The notes under the pieces: model-generated
What the model saw: the letters and a program-made list of their open reading frames with translations, nothing else
Told to the model about the DNA's origin: nothing
Databases searched by the model: none
Program-made: the position numbers and the translations under genes
Assembly (NCBI GenBank): GCA_028821515.1
Contig: JAPPGA010000080.1
Coordinates: 1 to 43,944, forward strand
Direction: 5' to 3'
Length of the DNA stretch: 43,944 nt
From: Gammaproteobacteria bacterium
GTDB taxonomy: Bacteria; Pseudomonadota; Gammaproteobacteria; Pseudomonadales; Azotimanducaceae
Shown here: piece by piece, positions 7,916-18,029 of the stretch
How the letters are laid out: each line of letters starts with the position of its first letter
Position numbering within the stretch: position 1 is the first letter of the stretch

Positions 7916-8431
7916 CACAAACGACCGCGAAGCCCATCGGTGCGCTGCTCAGAAACCACCCAATAATGGGCACATACTTTTCCTGTCGGCACCGTTGTGG
8001 TCCTGCGAGTGAGACATGCGCCAAGCACGCGCCCATAGCCGGCGCTTCCACTTCGCCAGTGGCCGCCAATCGTCGGCCACGGAACAGATCGTCTCAGGTC
8101 GCTGGCGCTTCCCGGCGGGATTGTTCCATGAACCTGTCGGCCCACCGCTGCATTACCGGTCGCCGCTTCTCCAATAGGTCGTCGCGCGCGTAGGCCGCCA
8201 CTGTCGCCGAACCCTCGACATGCGCCAGCGCGAACGAAGCCGCGCGCCGCATTTCACCCCCGCCCCAGCCATCTGTTCCACCCGTCCCGCCCGCCCGGAT
8301 CCCGCGCCTTGATGGGCACTGCCAGCTGCTCGGCGGTCGGGCGGAACGAATCCGGGCGTGATAATCGGACGGCATCCACTTACAATCGCCGTGATTGTCG
8401 ACGGTGTCGCCGGCGGAGCTGAAGTTTAGCG
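7916..8431. other. Junction between accessory DNA and core genes
   Basis: About 500 bases with no intact gene. The left part (7916-8090) shows no coding signal that I trust. The middle carries an integrase C-terminal remnant on the minus strand (listed separately). The right part (8250-8430) is GC-rich and leads into ompH. In many gammaproteobacteria bamA occupies this position. Confidence 0.5.
8094..8240 (-). pseudogene. C-terminal remnant of a tyrosine (P4-type) integrase
   Basis: The minus-strand frame ending at 8094 reads ALAHVEGSATVAAYARDD followed by LLEKRRPVMQRWADRF. This is the standard closing segment of P4-like prophage/island integrases, whose catalytic Tyr lies in the AAYAR part. 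About 45 residues survive; upstream sequence in this frame does not continue the integrase. It marks a past integration event at the boundary of the core lpx cluster. Confidence 0.6.
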
Positions 8432-8953
8432 ATGAGGAGAATGGGTGTGGTCAAGAGACTGGCGGGGATTTTGCTCGCGGTGTTCTGTCTTTGTGCCGCC
8501 GGTGCCGCAGCGGAGTACAAGTTCGCCGTGCTGGACGTGAACCGCGCTATCGGCGATAGCGAAGAAGCAAAGTCTCTGGCGGCCCAGGTGGAGCAGGACC
8601 TGAAGGCGGATCAGGATGCCCTGCAGACGCTCGCGGAAGAGATACAGGGGTTGCAGGAGCGGCTGCAGAACGATGCCGAGATCCTGGGTGATGCCGAGAA
8701 GCGCGGCATGCAGAAGGACATCCAGGACAAGCAGCTCGACTACGAATTCGGCGTGAACAAGTTCCGCAAGGAGTTGCAGGACCGCCAGCAGGAGATCTTC
8801 CGGCAGATGGCGCCGAAACTGGATGCGGTCCTGAAAGACCTGATCGAGATCGAGGGATACGACGTCGTGTTCCCCCGGGCGGGACTGTTGTACGTGAACA
8901 CGAAGCACGATATCACGCGCAAGGTCACCGAAAAGATCAACGAGAAGCAGTAA
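8432..8953 (+). CDS. ompH: OmpH/Skp periplasmic chaperone
   Basis: A 173-residue OmpH/Skp-family protein. The signal peptide is about residues 6-27 (cleavage near GAAA-EYK), followed by FAVLDVNRAIGDSEEAK, the usual N-terminal strand of the body, then long charged helices (about 40-125) forming the jellyfish-like tentacles, and a C-terminal YDVVFPRAGLLYVNTKHDIT that closes the trimer body. Skp holds unfolded outer-membrane proteins in the periplasm and hands them to the Bam complex. It is first in the run to lpxD, as in most gammaproteobacteria. Start: ATG 8432 is given, but GTG 8447 is at least as plausible because GAGGAGA (8434-8440) is ideally spaced before it and it yields a tidier signal peptide (MVKRLAGIL). 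Confidence 0.88.
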   Translation: MRRMGVVKRLAGILLAVFCLCAAGAAAEYKFAVLDVNRAIGDSEEAKSLAAQVEQDLKADQDALQTLAEEIQGLQERLQNDAEILGDAEKRGMQKDIQDKQLDYEFGVNKFRKELQDRQQEIFRQMAPKLDAVLKDLIEIEGYDVVFPRAGLLYVNTKHDITRKVTEKINEKQ

Positions 8954-8980
8954 CGAGAAGCGGTAAAGAGAGGCGGTAAA
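8942..8980 (+). repeat. Three tandem 13-bp repeats between ompH and lpxD
   Basis: GAGAAGCAGTAAC (8942-8954), GAGAAGCGGTAAA (8955-8967) and GAGAGGCGGTAAA (8968-8980) are imperfect tandem copies. The first includes the ompH stop codon. The purine-rich copies also supply the only ribosome-site-like sequence before the GTG of lpxD. Confidence 0.75.
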
Positions 8981-8987
8981 AAGCTCC

Positions 8988-10079
8988 GTGGCCGCCGCGC
9001 TCAGGGAATTCACGCTAGGGGAAATCGCCGATCGCATCGGTGCCGTCGTCCACGGCGATGCGCGCACGCGGATAAACCGTCTCGGTTCACTGGAAAGCGC
9101 CGGATGTGGTGACCTCGCGCACCTCTCAAGCCCGGCGTACAGGCGCTTCCTTGCGGGCACCGCTGCCTCCGCGGTCATTCTTCGCGAGAGGGACGTGGCG
9201 GATTGTCCGACCCACGCGCTGGTGACCGAAAACCCGTATCACGCCTTCGCCCTGGCGTCGGCAATGTTCGATACGAGACCGGTTCCCCGATCGGGAATCC
9301 ACGCATGCGCGACCGTCTCGCAGGCGGCGAGCATCGGCGAGGGGGTCGCGATCGCCCCGGGGGCGGTGGTGATGGAGGAGGTCGTGTTGGGCGACCGCGT
9401 ACAGATCGGTGAGGGCGTCTTCGTGGGCGTTGGCGCGATGGTCGGTGACGATACCGTCATCATGCCGAACGCCACGCTCTGCCACGGGGTCACTATCGGC
9501 CGCGGCTGCATGATTCATCCGGGTGCTGTCATTGGTGCCGACGGCTTCGGCTTCGCCCCTGACGGGACGGGACAACTGCAGATGATCGCGCAGCTCGGCG
9601 GCGTCCGGGTGGGTGACGACGTGCGGATCGGGGCGTGTACGACGATCGACCGGGGCGCCATCGACGACACGGTGATCGAGCGGGGGGTCAAGATCGACAA
9701 CCTGGTACAGGTGGGCCACAACTGCCACATCGGCGCGGACACCGTCCTTTGCGGTTGCGTGGGCTTGGCCGGAAGTACCCGGGTGGGCCGCCACTGCATG
9801 CTTGGCGGGGGCGTCGGGGTGGCCGGCGACGGACCGGTCGAGATCTGCGACGGCGTTTCCGTCAGCGCCATGACGCACGTGTCGGGTTCGATAAGCGAAC
9901 CGGGTATCTATTCCGGCGGCGTGCCGCATAATACGAACCGTCGGTGGAAGCGTAACGTCCTGCGTTTCGCCCAGCTCGACACCATCGCCAAGCGTCTGGC
10001 TAGGCTGGAAAAGGCGCTGGAAAAGGCGCTGGATCAGTCGCCGAAGAGAACGCAGCGGGGGAAGGACGGAATTCGATGA
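8988..10079 (+). CDS. lpxD: UDP-3-O-acylglucosamine N-acyltransferase
   Basis: A 363-residue LpxD. It adds the N-linked hydroxyacyl chain from acyl-ACP to UDP-3-O-acyl-glucosamine, the third step of lipid A synthesis, in the cytoplasm. The N-terminal uridine-binding domain is about residues 1-100, followed by a left-handed beta-helix of hexapeptide repeats (about 105-320) containing GADGFGFAP (near 183) and the catalytic-His region [13 protein letters not shown] (His near 243). A C-terminal helix follows, with a duplicated LEKALEKAL. Length fits the family (E. coli 341). The start is GTG 8988, only 34 bp after ompH. The stop overlaps fabZ as ATGA. Confidence 0.95.
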   Translation: MAAALREFTLGEIADRIGAVVHGDARTRINRLGSLESAGCGDLAHLSSPAYRRFLAGTAASAVILRERDVADCPTHALVTENPYHAFALASAMFDTRPVPRSGIHACATVSQAASIGEGVAIAPGAVVMEEVVLGDRVQIGEGVFVGVGAMVGDDTVIMPNATLCHGVTIGRGCMIHPGAVIGADGFGFAPDGTGQLQMIAQLGGVRVGDDVRIGACTTIDRGAIDDTVIERGVKIDNLVQVGHNCHIGADTVLCGCVGLAGSTRVGRHCMLGGGVGVAGDGPVEICDGVSVSAMTHVSGSISEPGIYSGGVPHNTNRRWKRNVLRFAQLDTIAKRLARLEKALEKALDQSPKRTQRGKDGIR

Positions 10080-10519
10080 TGGATGCGCGCGAGATCATGG
10101 ACTATCTCCCGCACCGGTATCCGTTCCTGCTGGTGGACCGCGTGACTTCCCTAGAGCCGGGGAAGTCGATCAGGGGGTACAAGAACGTCTCGGTCAACGA
10201 GCCCTTCTTCGCGGGACACTTCCCGGGACATCCCATCATGCCCGGGGTCCTGGTGGTCGAGGCGATGGCCCAGCTCGCGGGCATCCTGGCCTTCAGGACC
10301 CATGGACAGAAACCGGCGGAGGGCTTTCTTTACTACCTGGTGGGCGCGGACAAGACGCGGTTCAAGCGGCCGGTGCGCCCCGGCGACCGGCTCGACATCC
10401 AGGCGTCGATCATCAACGAGCACCGGTTCATGATGAAGTTCGAGTGCAAGGCGTTCGTCGACGGCAACCTCGTGTGTTCTTCCGAAGTGATGTGCGCCCG
10501 GCAGAGAGCGGAAGATTGA
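10076..10519 (+). CDS. fabZ: 3-hydroxyacyl-[ACP] dehydratase
   Basis: A 147-residue FabZ hot-dog fold enzyme. It dehydrates 3-hydroxyacyl-ACP in fatty-acid elongation and so competes with LpxA and LpxD for the same hydroxyacyl-ACP pool, which explains its place within the lpx genes. [12 protein letters not shown] is the classic N-terminal motif. [11 protein letters not shown] carries the catalytic His (about residue 49), and [10 protein letters not shown] carries the catalytic Glu (about 63). Start ATG 10076 overlaps the lpxD stop by four bases (ATGA); ATG 10079 is one codon later. Its stop overlaps the TTG start of lpxA. Confidence 0.95.
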   Translation: MMDAREIMDYLPHRYPFLLVDRVTSLEPGKSIRGYKNVSVNEPFFAGHFPGHPIMPGVLVVEAMAQLAGILAFRTHGQKPAEGFLYYLVGADKTRFKRPVRPGDRLDIQASIINEHRFMMKFECKAFVDGNLVCSSEVMCARQRAED

Positions 10520-11310
10520 TCGATCCCCGGGCCATCATCGATCCGAGCGCCGAAATCGGTGCCGACGTGGAGATTGGTCCCTGGTCCATGATCGGGCCGG
10601 ACGTGACGATCGGCGACGGTTGCCGCATAGGGCCGCTTGCGATCATCAAGGGGCCGACGACCCTCGGCAAGCGCAACCAGGTCTTTCAGTTCGCGACCGT
10701 GGGTGAAGATACGCCGGCACTGGCGTACAAGGGTGAGCCGACAACCCTGATCATGGGCGACGACAACATCGTTCGGGAAAAGGTCACGATCCATCGGGGC
10801 ATGTTGCAGGATCGGGGCGCTACGGTAATCGGCAGCAACAATCTCTTCATGGCCGACGTGCATATCGGCCATGACTGCGTAGTGGGCGACCATGTCATCA
10901 TGGCCAACAACGCCTCCCTCGCCGGACACGTATCCGTCGGTGATCACGCCAATTTCGGCGGCTTTGCCGGCGTACTGCAGTTCCGCACGGTGGGTGCGTT
11001 CACGCACATCGCGGCATACTCGTACGTTCGCAAGGATATTCCCCCCTACGTGACCGCCGAGGGCAATCCGGCATGCGCGGTGGGGCTCAACGTGGAGGGG
11101 ATGCGCCGGCGCGGCGTCGAGAAAACGGTGTCGGCCGCCCTTGACCACGCTTACAAGACCGCCTATCGCGCCGGGCTGACGGCGAAAGAGGCCTGCGACG
11201 CGCTTGAAGACGAGGCGAGCCGTCATCGGGAAGTGAGGATGTTCGTGGACGCGATACGTTCGTCCGAGCACGGCATCATTCGACCGCGCCGAGGTTCGCA
11301 GGCGACTTGA
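10516..11310 (+). CDS. lpxA: UDP-GlcNAc O-acyltransferase
   Basis: A 264-residue LpxA (E. coli 262). It catalyses the first, reversible step of lipid A synthesis: transfer of a 3-hydroxyacyl chain from ACP to UDP-GlcNAc. The left-handed beta-helix of hexapeptide repeats spans about residues 1-185. The active-site segment [12 protein letters not shown] has its His near residue 119. The C-terminal helical domain includes NVEGMRRRG. The open frame extends upstream into fabZ, but I start at TTG 10516 because it gives the family N-terminus [15 protein letters not shown] and forms a TTGA overlap with the fabZ stop. A rare start codon with translational coupling suggests its output is tied to fabZ. 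Confidence 0.93.
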   Translation: MIDPRAIIDPSAEIGADVEIGPWSMIGPDVTIGDGCRIGPLAIIKGPTTLGKRNQVFQFATVGEDTPALAYKGEPTTLIMGDDNIVREKVTIHRGMLQDRGATVIGSNNLFMADVHIGHDCVVGDHVIMANNASLAGHVSVGDHANFGGFAGVLQFRTVGAFTHIAAYSYVRKDIPPYVTAEGNPACAVGLNVEGMRRRGVEKTVSAALDHAYKTAYRAGLTAKEACDALEDEASRHREVRMFVDAIRSSEHGIIRPRRGSQAT

Positions 11311-11323
11311 ACTACACCGTCCG

Positions 11324-12493
11324 ATGGCTGCCCGACACGTGGCCCTGAGGGTGGGCATCGTGGCGGGCGAGACGTCGGGCGATATCCTCGGCGCGCGGTT
11401 GATGCGGGCCATCAGCTGCCGCGTCGACGGCGTTGAATTCTCGGGTATCGGCGGCGAGCAGATGCTGGCGGAGGGGCTCCAGTCGCGGGCGGCGCTGTCG
11501 AGGCTCTCCGTGAACGGTTTTGTGGAACCGTTGAAACGGTTGCCGGACCTTCTCCGGGTGCTTAAGGACCTCGTGCGCCACTTTTCCGAAAGCGCCGTGG
11601 ACGTGGTCGTTGGCGTGGACTTCAATGTCTTCAACCTGCTGGCCGAACGATTGGTGAAACGGCGAGGCATTCCGACGGCGCATTACGTCAGCCCGTCCGT
11701 CTACGCGTGGCGCAGGGGCCGCGTGAAACGCATAGGCCGGGCGGCGGACGTCGTGATGGCGTTGTTCCCGTTCGAGCCCGAGCTGTATCGAGACCACGGC
11801 GTGCGGGCTGTCTTCGTGGGGCATCCGCTGGCCGACGACATCGCGCCCGGGGCGGGTTGCGACGCCGCCAGGCAGGCGGCCCGCTCGCGTTTGGGGCTCG
11901 ACAGGGACGCCATCGTGGTCGCGCTGATGCCTGGCAGCCGAATGTCCGAAATCGAAGCCATGGGCGAGGTCTTCATGGCGACGGCCGCGCGCCTGCAATC
12001 CGAACTCGGCGGGTGCGTCTTCATTGTCCCCTGTCCGGATCCGGGGATTCGCGACAGGCTGCGGGAAATGGTCTGCGGCCGATCTGCCGAACTCGATGTC
12101 CGGCTGACCACCGGAAACTCGGTCGAGGCGATGACGGCGGCGGACGGAGTCCTCGTGAAGTCGGGTACCGGAACCCTGGAAGCCATGCTGCTGCGGCGTC
12201 CAATGGTGGTGACCTATCGGCTGGGCGCCCTGACGTACCGGATCGTCAAGGCGCTCAAGTCCTCCGAGTTTGTCGCGTTGCCGAACATCCTGAGCGGTCG
12301 CCGGCTGGTGCCCGAACTCCTGCAGGACGCTGCCGAGCCAGACGGCCTGGCGCGCGCACTGCTGGGCGAGATGCGGCGCGCGAGAGAAGATCCGGGTTAC
12401 TTTTGCGAGTTTGATCGCCAGCACGCGATCCTTCGGCGCGGCGCATCCGACCGCGCGGCGGAAGCGGTGCTCTCCCTGGTGGACAGCCGATGA
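11324..12493 (+). CDS. lpxB: Lipid-A-disaccharide synthase
   Basis: A 389-residue GT19 glycosyltransferase (E. coli 382) that joins lipid X and UDP-diacylglucosamine into the beta-1,6 disaccharide at the inner membrane. Visible motifs: [16 protein letters not shown] at the N-terminus, [51 protein letters not shown], and [11 protein letters not shown], which contacts the nucleotide in the C-terminal Rossmann lobe. It lies 13 bp after lpxA. Its stop overlaps the ATG of rnhB (ATGA), so the lpx cluster continues directly into the replication genes. Confidence 0.95.
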   Translation: MAARHVALRVGIVAGETSGDILGARLMRAISCRVDGVEFSGIGGEQMLAEGLQSRAALSRLSVNGFVEPLKRLPDLLRVLKDLVRHFSESAVDVVVGVDFNVFNLLAERLVKRRGIPTAHYVSPSVYAWRRGRVKRIGRAADVVMALFPFEPELYRDHGVRAVFVGHPLADDIAPGAGCDAARQAARSRLGLDRDAIVVALMPGSRMSEIEAMGEVFMATAARLQSELGGCVFIVPCPDPGIRDRLREMVCGRSAELDVRLTTGNSVEAMTAADGVLVKSGTGTLEAMLLRRPMVVTYRLGALTYRIVKALKSSEFVALPNILSGRRLVPELLQDAAEPDGLARALLGEMRRAREDPGYFCEFDRQHAILRRGASDRAAEAVLSLVDSR

Positions 12494-13122
12494 CCGTGGA
12501 CATGTTCGGGCCGTTTCGGGAAGACCGGGCGCGCGTGGCCGGGATCGACGAGGCGGGGCGCGGTCCGCTGGCGGGCCCGGTGCTGGCGGCCGCCGTGATC
12601 CTCGACCCCTCGCGGCCCATATCGGGTCTGGCGGACTCGAAACGCCTGTCGCCAAAGCGCCGTGACGCGCTGGCGGACCGAATTCGGGACGATGCGCTGG
12701 ACTGGGGCCTCGGCCGCGCCGACGTCGAGGAGATAGACCGGTTGAATATCCTGCAGGCCGCCCTGTTGGCGATGCGGCGCGCGGCCGCGCAGCTCTCGGC
12801 CCCGCTCGACGCGGCGTATGTCGACGGCAATGCGCGGCCCCGGCTGTCCTGCGCGGTGGTGACCGTCATCGGCGGGGATGCCACCGTGCCGGCAATCAGC
12901 GCCGCATCCATCCTCGCAAAAACGGCGCGGGACCGGGACATGACGCAGCTCGCGTCTGCCTATCCGGAATACGGTTTCGAGCGGCACAAGGGCTATGCCA
13001 CCTCGGAGCACCTCCGGGCGCTTGCGCGCCATGGTCCCTCGATCATTCACCGCAGGAGTTTCGCGCCCGTATGCCAGGCATACGCGGCAAGAGATCCTCA
13101 GTCTCAAGTGGAGTTGTTGTGA
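12490..13122 (+). CDS. rnhB: Ribonuclease HII
   Basis: A 210-residue RNase HII, which cuts 5' of ribonucleotides misincorporated in DNA and removes RNA from RNA/DNA hybrids. [14 protein letters not shown] (about residues 18-31) carries the first Asp and Glu of the active site. YVDGNARP (near 112) and [12 protein letters not shown] supply the other acidic residues. [13 protein letters not shown] is the usual C-terminal motif. Slightly longer than E. coli (198) through an N-terminal [15 protein letters not shown] extension. Start ATG 12490 overlaps the lpxB stop (ATGA), and its own stop overlaps the GTG of dnaE (GTGA). Confidence 0.95.
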   Translation: MTVDMFGPFREDRARVAGIDEAGRGPLAGPVLAAAVILDPSRPISGLADSKRLSPKRRDALADRIRDDALDWGLGRADVEEIDRLNILQAALLAMRRAAAQLSAPLDAAYVDGNARPRLSCAVVTVIGGDATVPAISAASILAKTARDRDMTQLASAYPEYGFERHKGYATSEHLRALARHGPSIIHRRSFAPVCQAYAARDPQSQVELL

Positions 13123-16100
13123 CGGGTTTCGTACATCTGCTGGTTCACACCGAATACTCGATTAGCGACAGCCTGGTGCGCATCGGAGACCTGGCGCGGC
13201 GGACGTCACAGATGTCGATGCCGGCGGTCGCCATGACCGACCGTTGCGCCCTGTTCGGCCTGGTGAAGTTCTACGAGGCATGCCTCTCCGCGGGCGTCAA
13301 ACCCATCGTCGGCGCCGACTTCCACTATCGGCATGGAGGCGACGTGAACCGCTGCGTGCTGCTTGCCGCGTCCGACGAGGGCTATGCCAACCTCCTGCGT
13401 TTCGTGTCGAGAGCCTACGTGGATACGAACCGGCGAGGGCGCCACCAACACGGCCTGCTCGAGCGCCAATGGATACTGTCGGCACCCGAGGGGTTGATCG
13501 CGCTCTCGGGCGGGCCGGAAGGAGACGTGGGCCGCGCGCTGCTGGCGAACGACGCACCGCGGGCGACGCGCCTGGCGGAGGAATGGACGAGGGCGTTCGG
13601 CGACCGCTACTACATCGAGGTGCGGCGCACGGATCGGACGGGAGAAACGGACTACCTCAAGGCAGCGGTGGATCTCTGCGCGGAACGGTCGCTGCCGGTG
13701 GTGGCGACCAACGACGTGTGTTTCCTCGACGCCGACGACTTCGAAGCGCACGAAACGCGGGTCTGCATCCAGCAGAGCCGCACCCTCAACGACCCCCGCC
13801 GGGAACGCCGCTACAGCGAGGCGCAATACCTGCGTTCCGCGGCGGACATGGCGGCGCTGTTCGAAGACCTGCCGGAAGCGCTCGAAAACACCGTCGAGAT
13901 CGCGAAGCGGTGCAACCTGGACCTCGAACTCGGCGTCTATCATCCGCCGAACTACCCCACGGCCAACGGCGAGTCGCTGGAGACGTTCCTTCGCCGCAGT
14001 GCCGCGGAGGGACTTGAAGCCAGGCTGCGGGCGCGCGGCTTTCATGGAAGTACGCTTCCGCCGACGGGGGGAGCGCCGACGCTTCCCTGCACGTCAGCGG
14101 TCGGGGACGCTTCCCCGGCTGAAGGCTCCCCTACCGACGCCGAGAGCTATGCCGCGCGGCTGGACCACGAGCTTGGCATCATCGAGGAGACGGGCTTCGC
14201 CGGGTACTTCCTGGTCGTGGCGGAATTCGTCAACTGGGCCCGGCGCAATGGCGTTCCGGTGGGCCCGGGCCGCGGCTCCGGCTCCGGGTCTCTCGTCGCC
14301 TATGCGCTGAACGTCACCGACGTCGATCCGATTGAATACGATCTCATCTTCGAGCGCTTTCTGAATCCCGAGCGCCTGTCGATGCCGGACATCGACATCG
14401 ACTTCTGCATGGAGGGCCGGGACTCGGTCATCCGACATGTCTCGGAGCGCTACGGCGCGGACGCGGTGAGCCAGATCGCCACGTTCGGCACGATGGCGGC
14501 GAAAGCCGTGGTGCGCGATGTCGCCCGCGCCCAGGGCAAGCCGTACGGCCTGGCCGACAGGCTGGCCAAGATGATTCCCGCCGAAGTGGGAATGACGCTG
14601 ACTGCGGCGGTCGCGCGGGAAGAGGAACTGCAGCAGTTCATCGACGAAGATGTGGATGCCGCGGAGATCATGGACATGGCCTACAAGCTGGAAGGCATCG
14701 TGCGCAATGTCGGGAAACACGCGGGCGGCGTCGTCATCGCGCCGGGTCCGCTGGCTGAATATGTGCCGCTCTACGCGGACGAGCGGAGCGGCGGGGCGAT
14801 CTCCCAGTACGACAAGGACGACGTGGAGCGGGTTGGGCTCGTGAAGTTCGACCTGCTGGGACTTCGGACCGTGACCATCATCAACTGGACGGTCGAGGAG
14901 GTGAACGCCGCACGGGAATCGGGTGCCGAAGCGCTGGATATCAATACGATCCCGCTGGACGACGAAGCCACCTTCGCGCTGCTTCGCACCGGCGAGACGA
15001 CCGCCGTCTTTCAGCTCGAATCCCGGGGCATCAAGGAACTGGTGCGCCGCCTGGCGCCGGACAACATCGATGACGTCATCGCGTTGGTGGCGTTGTACCG
15101 GCCCGGTCCCCTGCAGTCGGGCATGGTGGATGACTTCATCGACCGCCGGCACCGCCGCAAGCGGATCGAATACGAAGACCCGAGACTCGAAGACGGCCTG
15201 AAGTCGACGCACGGGGCGCTGATCTACCAGGAGCAGGTGATGTACGCCGCGCAGGTGTTGGCAGGATTCAGCCTTGGAGAGGCGGACGTGCTGCGCGCCG
15301 CGATGGGCAAGAAAAAGCCCGAGGAGATGGTCAAGGTGCGCGAGAAGTTCATGGCCGGCGCATTGGCGGAGGGGATACCCGAACAGCGCGCCTCGAACCT
15401 TTTCGACCAGATGGAGAAGTTCTCCGGGTACGCGTTCGCCAAGGGCCATGCCACGGCGTACGGCATCATCGCGTACCAGACTGCGTGGCTCAAATGCCAC
15501 TACCCGGCGGAGTTCATGGCCGCGGTGCTGTCGGCAGACATGCACGACGTGGACAAGTTGGTGACCCTCGTGAACGAGGTACGCCGCCTCGAACTGACCC
15601 TTCTGCCGCCGGACGTCAATGCAAGCCGATACCGGTTTTCCGTGGTCGGCGGGGGCATTCTGTACGGCCTTGGCGCGGTGCGCGGCGTCGGCGCGGGACC
15701 GGTCGCGGCGCTGGAGGAACAACGGCAGGCGAACGGACCGTTCACGGACCTGTTCGACCTCTGTTCCCGCATCCAGGGAACGGACGCCGGACGCAACGCG
15801 AAGAATGTCATCGAACCGTTGATTCGTGCCGGTGCCCTGGATTGTTTCGCGGCCCATGGCGAGGAGGACATCGATCACCTGCGCGCGCGCCTGATGGCCG
15901 GGCTCCCGGCCGCCCTGGCGCGTGCCGAGCAGGGCGCCCGCGATGCCGCCATGGGGATTCACGACATGTTCGGGGACATTGTCCGAGAGGAACCGGGCGC
16001 GTTGCCGGAGGTCCAACCCTTCAGTCGGAGCGAGCGGCTGGCGGCGGAGAAGGAGAGCCTGGGGCTTTACCTGACCGGGCACCCCATCGATGCGTATCTC

Positions 16101-16685
16101 GGTGAGATAGCCACCTTGCGGTCGACGTCCATCGCGGGCCTGGTCCAGGGACAGCGTGCGCAGACCGTCGCCGGACTCGTGGTTTCGAGCCGTTCGCAGC
16201 GTGACAGGCGGGGCAGCCCGATGGCGTTCGTGGTGCTCGACGATCACACCGGCAGGATCGAAGCGGGCGTATACGGCGATGTGCTCGACGCTGCCCGCGG
16301 CAAACTGGTCAACGACGCCGTGCTCGTCGTGGAGGGCCAGGCGGAACCGGATGACTTCCGCGGCTCGCTGAAGCTTCGCGCCAGGTCGGTGGAAACCCTC
16401 GAGGAAGCCCGGTTGCGCCTCGCGGAGTGCCTGGAGATTTCCGTCGACGGCAACGGTGCGAACGGGGACCTGGCATCGCGGCTGCACGATCTGCTGCGCT
16501 CGCATAAGTGTGGCGAGGCGGCGCCCGGCTGCCCCGTCACCGTCGAGTACTGCTCCGACAAGGCACGCGCCCGCGTCGAACTCGGAGATGCCTGGCGTGT
16601 TGTCCCGAGCAATATGCTGATCGAGGAACTGGGCGTGGCGTTCGGCCCGGAACGGGTCGGATTCGCCTATCCGGGCGAGCGGTAG
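13119..16685 (+). CDS. dnaE: DNA polymerase III alpha subunit, with an in-frame insertion
   Basis: A 1188-residue replicative polymerase (E. coli 1160). Order: PHP domain (1-290), polymerase core with the palm aspartates in [12 protein letters not shown] (about 423-430) and [10 protein letters not shown] (about 575), tandem HhH near 870, beta-clamp-binding GIHDMFGD (about 947) and an OB fold (about 1010-1090). The start is GTG 13119, not the upstream ATG 13071: it gives [14 protein letters not shown], has GGAG 5 bases before it and overlaps the rnhB stop (GTGA). Odd: residues about 308-343, in the linker between PHP and palm, are a Pro/Gly/Ser/Thr-rich insert encoded by palindromic DNA (14046-14131) that is absent from E. 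coli DnaE. accA, the usual next gene, is missing. Confidence 0.96.
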   Translation: MTGFVHLLVHTEYSISDSLVRIGDLARRTSQMSMPAVAMTDRCALFGLVKFYEACLSAGVKPIVGADFHYRHGGDVNRCVLLAASDEGYANLLRFVSRAYVDTNRRGRHQHGLLERQWILSAPEGLIALSGGPEGDVGRALLANDAPRATRLAEEWTRAFGDRYYIEVRRTDRTGETDYLKAAVDLCAERSLPVVATNDVCFLDADDFEAHETRVCIQQSRTLNDPRRERRYSEAQYLRSAADMAALFEDLPEALENTVEIAKRCNLDLELGVYHPPNYPTANGESLETFLRRSAAEGLEARLRARGFHGSTLPPTGGAPTLPCTSAVGDASPAEGSPTDAESYAARLDHELGIIEETGFAGYFLVVAEFVNWARRNGVPVGPGRGSGSGSLVAYALNVTDVDPIEYDLIFERFLNPERLSMPDIDIDFCMEGRDSVIRHVSERYGADAVSQIATFGTMAAKAVVRDVARAQGKPYGLADRLAKMIPAEVGMTLTAAVAREEELQQFIDEDVDAAEIMDMAYKLEGIVRNVGKHAGGVVIAPGPLAEYVPLYADERSGGAISQYDKDDVERVGLVKFDLLGLRTVTIINWTVEEVNAARESGAEALDINTIPLDDEATFALLRTGETTAVFQLESRGIKELVRRLAPDNIDDVIALVALYRPGPLQSGMVDDFIDRRHRRKRIEYEDPRLEDGLKSTHGALIYQEQVMYAAQVLAGFSLGEADVLRAAMGKKKPEEMVKVREKFMAGALAEGIPEQRASNLFDQMEKFSGYAFAKGHATAYGIIAYQTAWLKCHYPAEFMAAVLSADMHDVDKLVTLVNEVRRLELTLLPPDVNASRYRFSVVGGGILYGLGAVRGVGAGPVAALEEQRQANGPFTDLFDLCSRIQGTDAGRNAKNVIEPLIRAGALDCFAAHGEEDIDHLRARLMAGLPAALARAEQGARDAAMGIHDMFGDIVREEPGALPEVQPFSRSERLAAEKESLGLYLTGHPIDAYLGEIATLRSTSIAGLVQGQRAQTVAGLVVSSRSQRDRRGSPMAFVVLDDHTGRIEAGVYGDVLDAARGKLVNDAVLVVEGQAEPDDFRGSLKLRARSVETLEEARLRLAECLEISVDGNGANGDLASRLHDLLRSHKCGEAAPGCPVTVEYCSDKARARVELGDAWRVVPSNMLIEELGVAFGPERVGFAYPGER
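14046..14131. repeat. Palindrome-rich insert inside dnaE
   Basis: Inverted repeats packed into 86 bases: GGAAG-TACG-CTTCC (14046-14059), GGGGA-CGCT-TCCCC (14103-14116), and an outer pair GGGGAGC (14068-14074) with GCTCCCC (14125-14131). The word ACGCTTCC recurs three times. The stretch keeps the reading frame and encodes a low-complexity linker. It resembles a small mobile palindromic element that settled within a gene. Confidence 0.6.
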
Positions 16686-16777
16686 GTGGACAGGCGCGCG
16701 CCACGCTCGATGGGAATTGCGGCGCGCCGGCCGGAGAATGGCCAGGGATTCGGGTACCTGGTGCGGATACGTGGACT

Positions 16778-17971
16778 ATGGGCACGCCGCATGCCGATGT
16801 GAGTCGAGCTGTCGCGTTGATTTCCGGCACGGGTGACATCGCGGTCGGATACAGCGGCGGACTCGACTCTACCGTGCTGCTGCATGCGGCCGCGATGCGT
16901 TTTGCCGCGCCGCGGCTGAGAGCGCTGCACGTCAACCACGGGCTGCAGGCGGAATCGCTCGACTGGCAGCGTCACTGCGAAAGAGTGGCAGCCGGTCTGG
17001 GTGTTCCCATCGAAGTGCTTCGCGTGACGGTAGGTTCGGGTAACGTGGAGTCCCAGGCGCGACGCGCCCGGTATGCCGCGTGGAAGGAGACCCTCCGGCC
17101 GTCCGAAATACTGTTGCTGGCCCACCATGCCAACGACCAGGCGGAGACCGTATTGTGGCGGCTGTTAACCGGACGCGCGCCGGTGGGGATGCCAGGCGAG
17201 CGGCCCCTAGGCGCCGGTTGCGTGGTGCGCCCATTCCTGCATCTGCGCCGTTCTCGCCTCGTCGCCTATGCGAAGGAACACGATCTCGCCTGGGTGGAGG
17301 ACCCGTCCAATGCGGACAGGACTCGCGACCGCAACTTCATCCGCCACGAGATCATGCCCAACCTCGAGACGCGCTTCCCCCGGGCCGTCGAAGTCCTGGC
17401 CGCGGTCGCGCCGGATACGCTCCCCGTTCCCGCCTCGAGTCTGCCGATCGACGGCCTGACGGCGAACGGCCTCCGCGCCTGGCTGCGCGCCGGGGTGCCG
17501 GATCGGCGAATCGGCGAGATTCTCCGCCAGGCGCACGCCGGCGCCGATGCCAATCCCGTCATCCAGTTGCCGGGCGGCGATACGGTACGGCGCTACGGCG
17601 ACCGCCTGTACCGCGTATCCGGTCTCCCGGTCCGCGAGGTTCGCGCAAGTGAAGGCAGTCGTGTCGAGGCAGGTGTTCCCTGGAAGCTGCCCCACGGCAC
17701 CCTTGACTGGCGGCGAGGATCAACGGGCCTGCGTACCGGAGAGGTCCTGACAGTACGCTACCGAAGAGGCGCGGAACGCTTCGCTCCCGTGGGACGCGGC
17801 GTGACGAAGCGCCTGAAGACGCTCTTCCAGGAACACCGGATTCCTCCCTGGCAGAGGAACGCCTGGCCGCTGCTGTTCGACGGTGACCAATTGGCCGCCA
17901 TCCCCGGCATCGGGGTGGCGAAGGAGTCGGCGGTACAACGAGGATGGTGGCCGGACTGGACGCCGTTCTGA
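16778..17971 (+). CDS. tilS: tRNA(Ile)-lysidine synthase
   Basis: A 397-residue TilS (E. coli 432). It modifies C34 of tRNA-Ile(CAU) with lysine so that it reads AUA; it is essential in most bacteria. The N-type ATP pyrophosphatase P-loop AVGYSGGLDSTVLLH is at about residues 22-36, LRALHVNHGLQ follows, and the second conserved stretch is GNVESQARRARYAAW. LLLAHHANDQAETVLWRL and NADRTRDRNFIRHEIMP belong to the same fold. The C-terminal tRNA-binding domain is short but has the GVTKRLKTLFQEHRIPPWQR signature. The open frame starts earlier inside dnaE; ATG 16778 is the first sensible start, 92 bp after dnaE. The gene converges on nlpD. Confidence 0.93.
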   Translation: MGTPHADVSRAVALISGTGDIAVGYSGGLDSTVLLHAAAMRFAAPRLRALHVNHGLQAESLDWQRHCERVAAGLGVPIEVLRVTVGSGNVESQARRARYAAWKETLRPSEILLLAHHANDQAETVLWRLLTGRAPVGMPGERPLGAGCVVRPFLHLRRSRLVAYAKEHDLAWVEDPSNADRTRDRNFIRHEIMPNLETRFPRAVEVLAAVAPDTLPVPASSLPIDGLTANGLRAWLRAGVPDRRIGEILRQAHAGADANPVIQLPGGDTVRRYGDRLYRVSGLPVREVRASEGSRVEAGVPWKLPHGTLDWRRGSTGLRTGEVLTVRYRRGAERFAPVGRGVTKRLKTLFQEHRIPPWQRNAWPLLFDGDQLAAIPGIGVAKESAVQRGWWPDWTPF

Positions 17972-17975
17972 AGTC

Positions 17976-18013
17976 TGTCCGGCTGGGGCTTCGCCGGGAC
18001 GAAAGCGTGTCCC
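17976..18013. terminator. Hairpin between convergent tilS and nlpD
   Basis: CCGGC (17979-17983) pairs with GCCGG (17993-17997), and an overlapping alternative GGGAC (17996-18000) pairs with GTCCC (18009-18013). The position in a 58-bp convergent gap suggests a two-way terminator. No T-run follows. Confidence 0.35.
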
Positions 18014-18029
18014 CTGCGGAATAGACGGA

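Noticed and set aside
14094-16505. 803-codon minus-strand frame opposite dnaE
   Set aside because: Antisense shadow of a clearly recognised gene; His/Arg/Gly-rich and without motifs.
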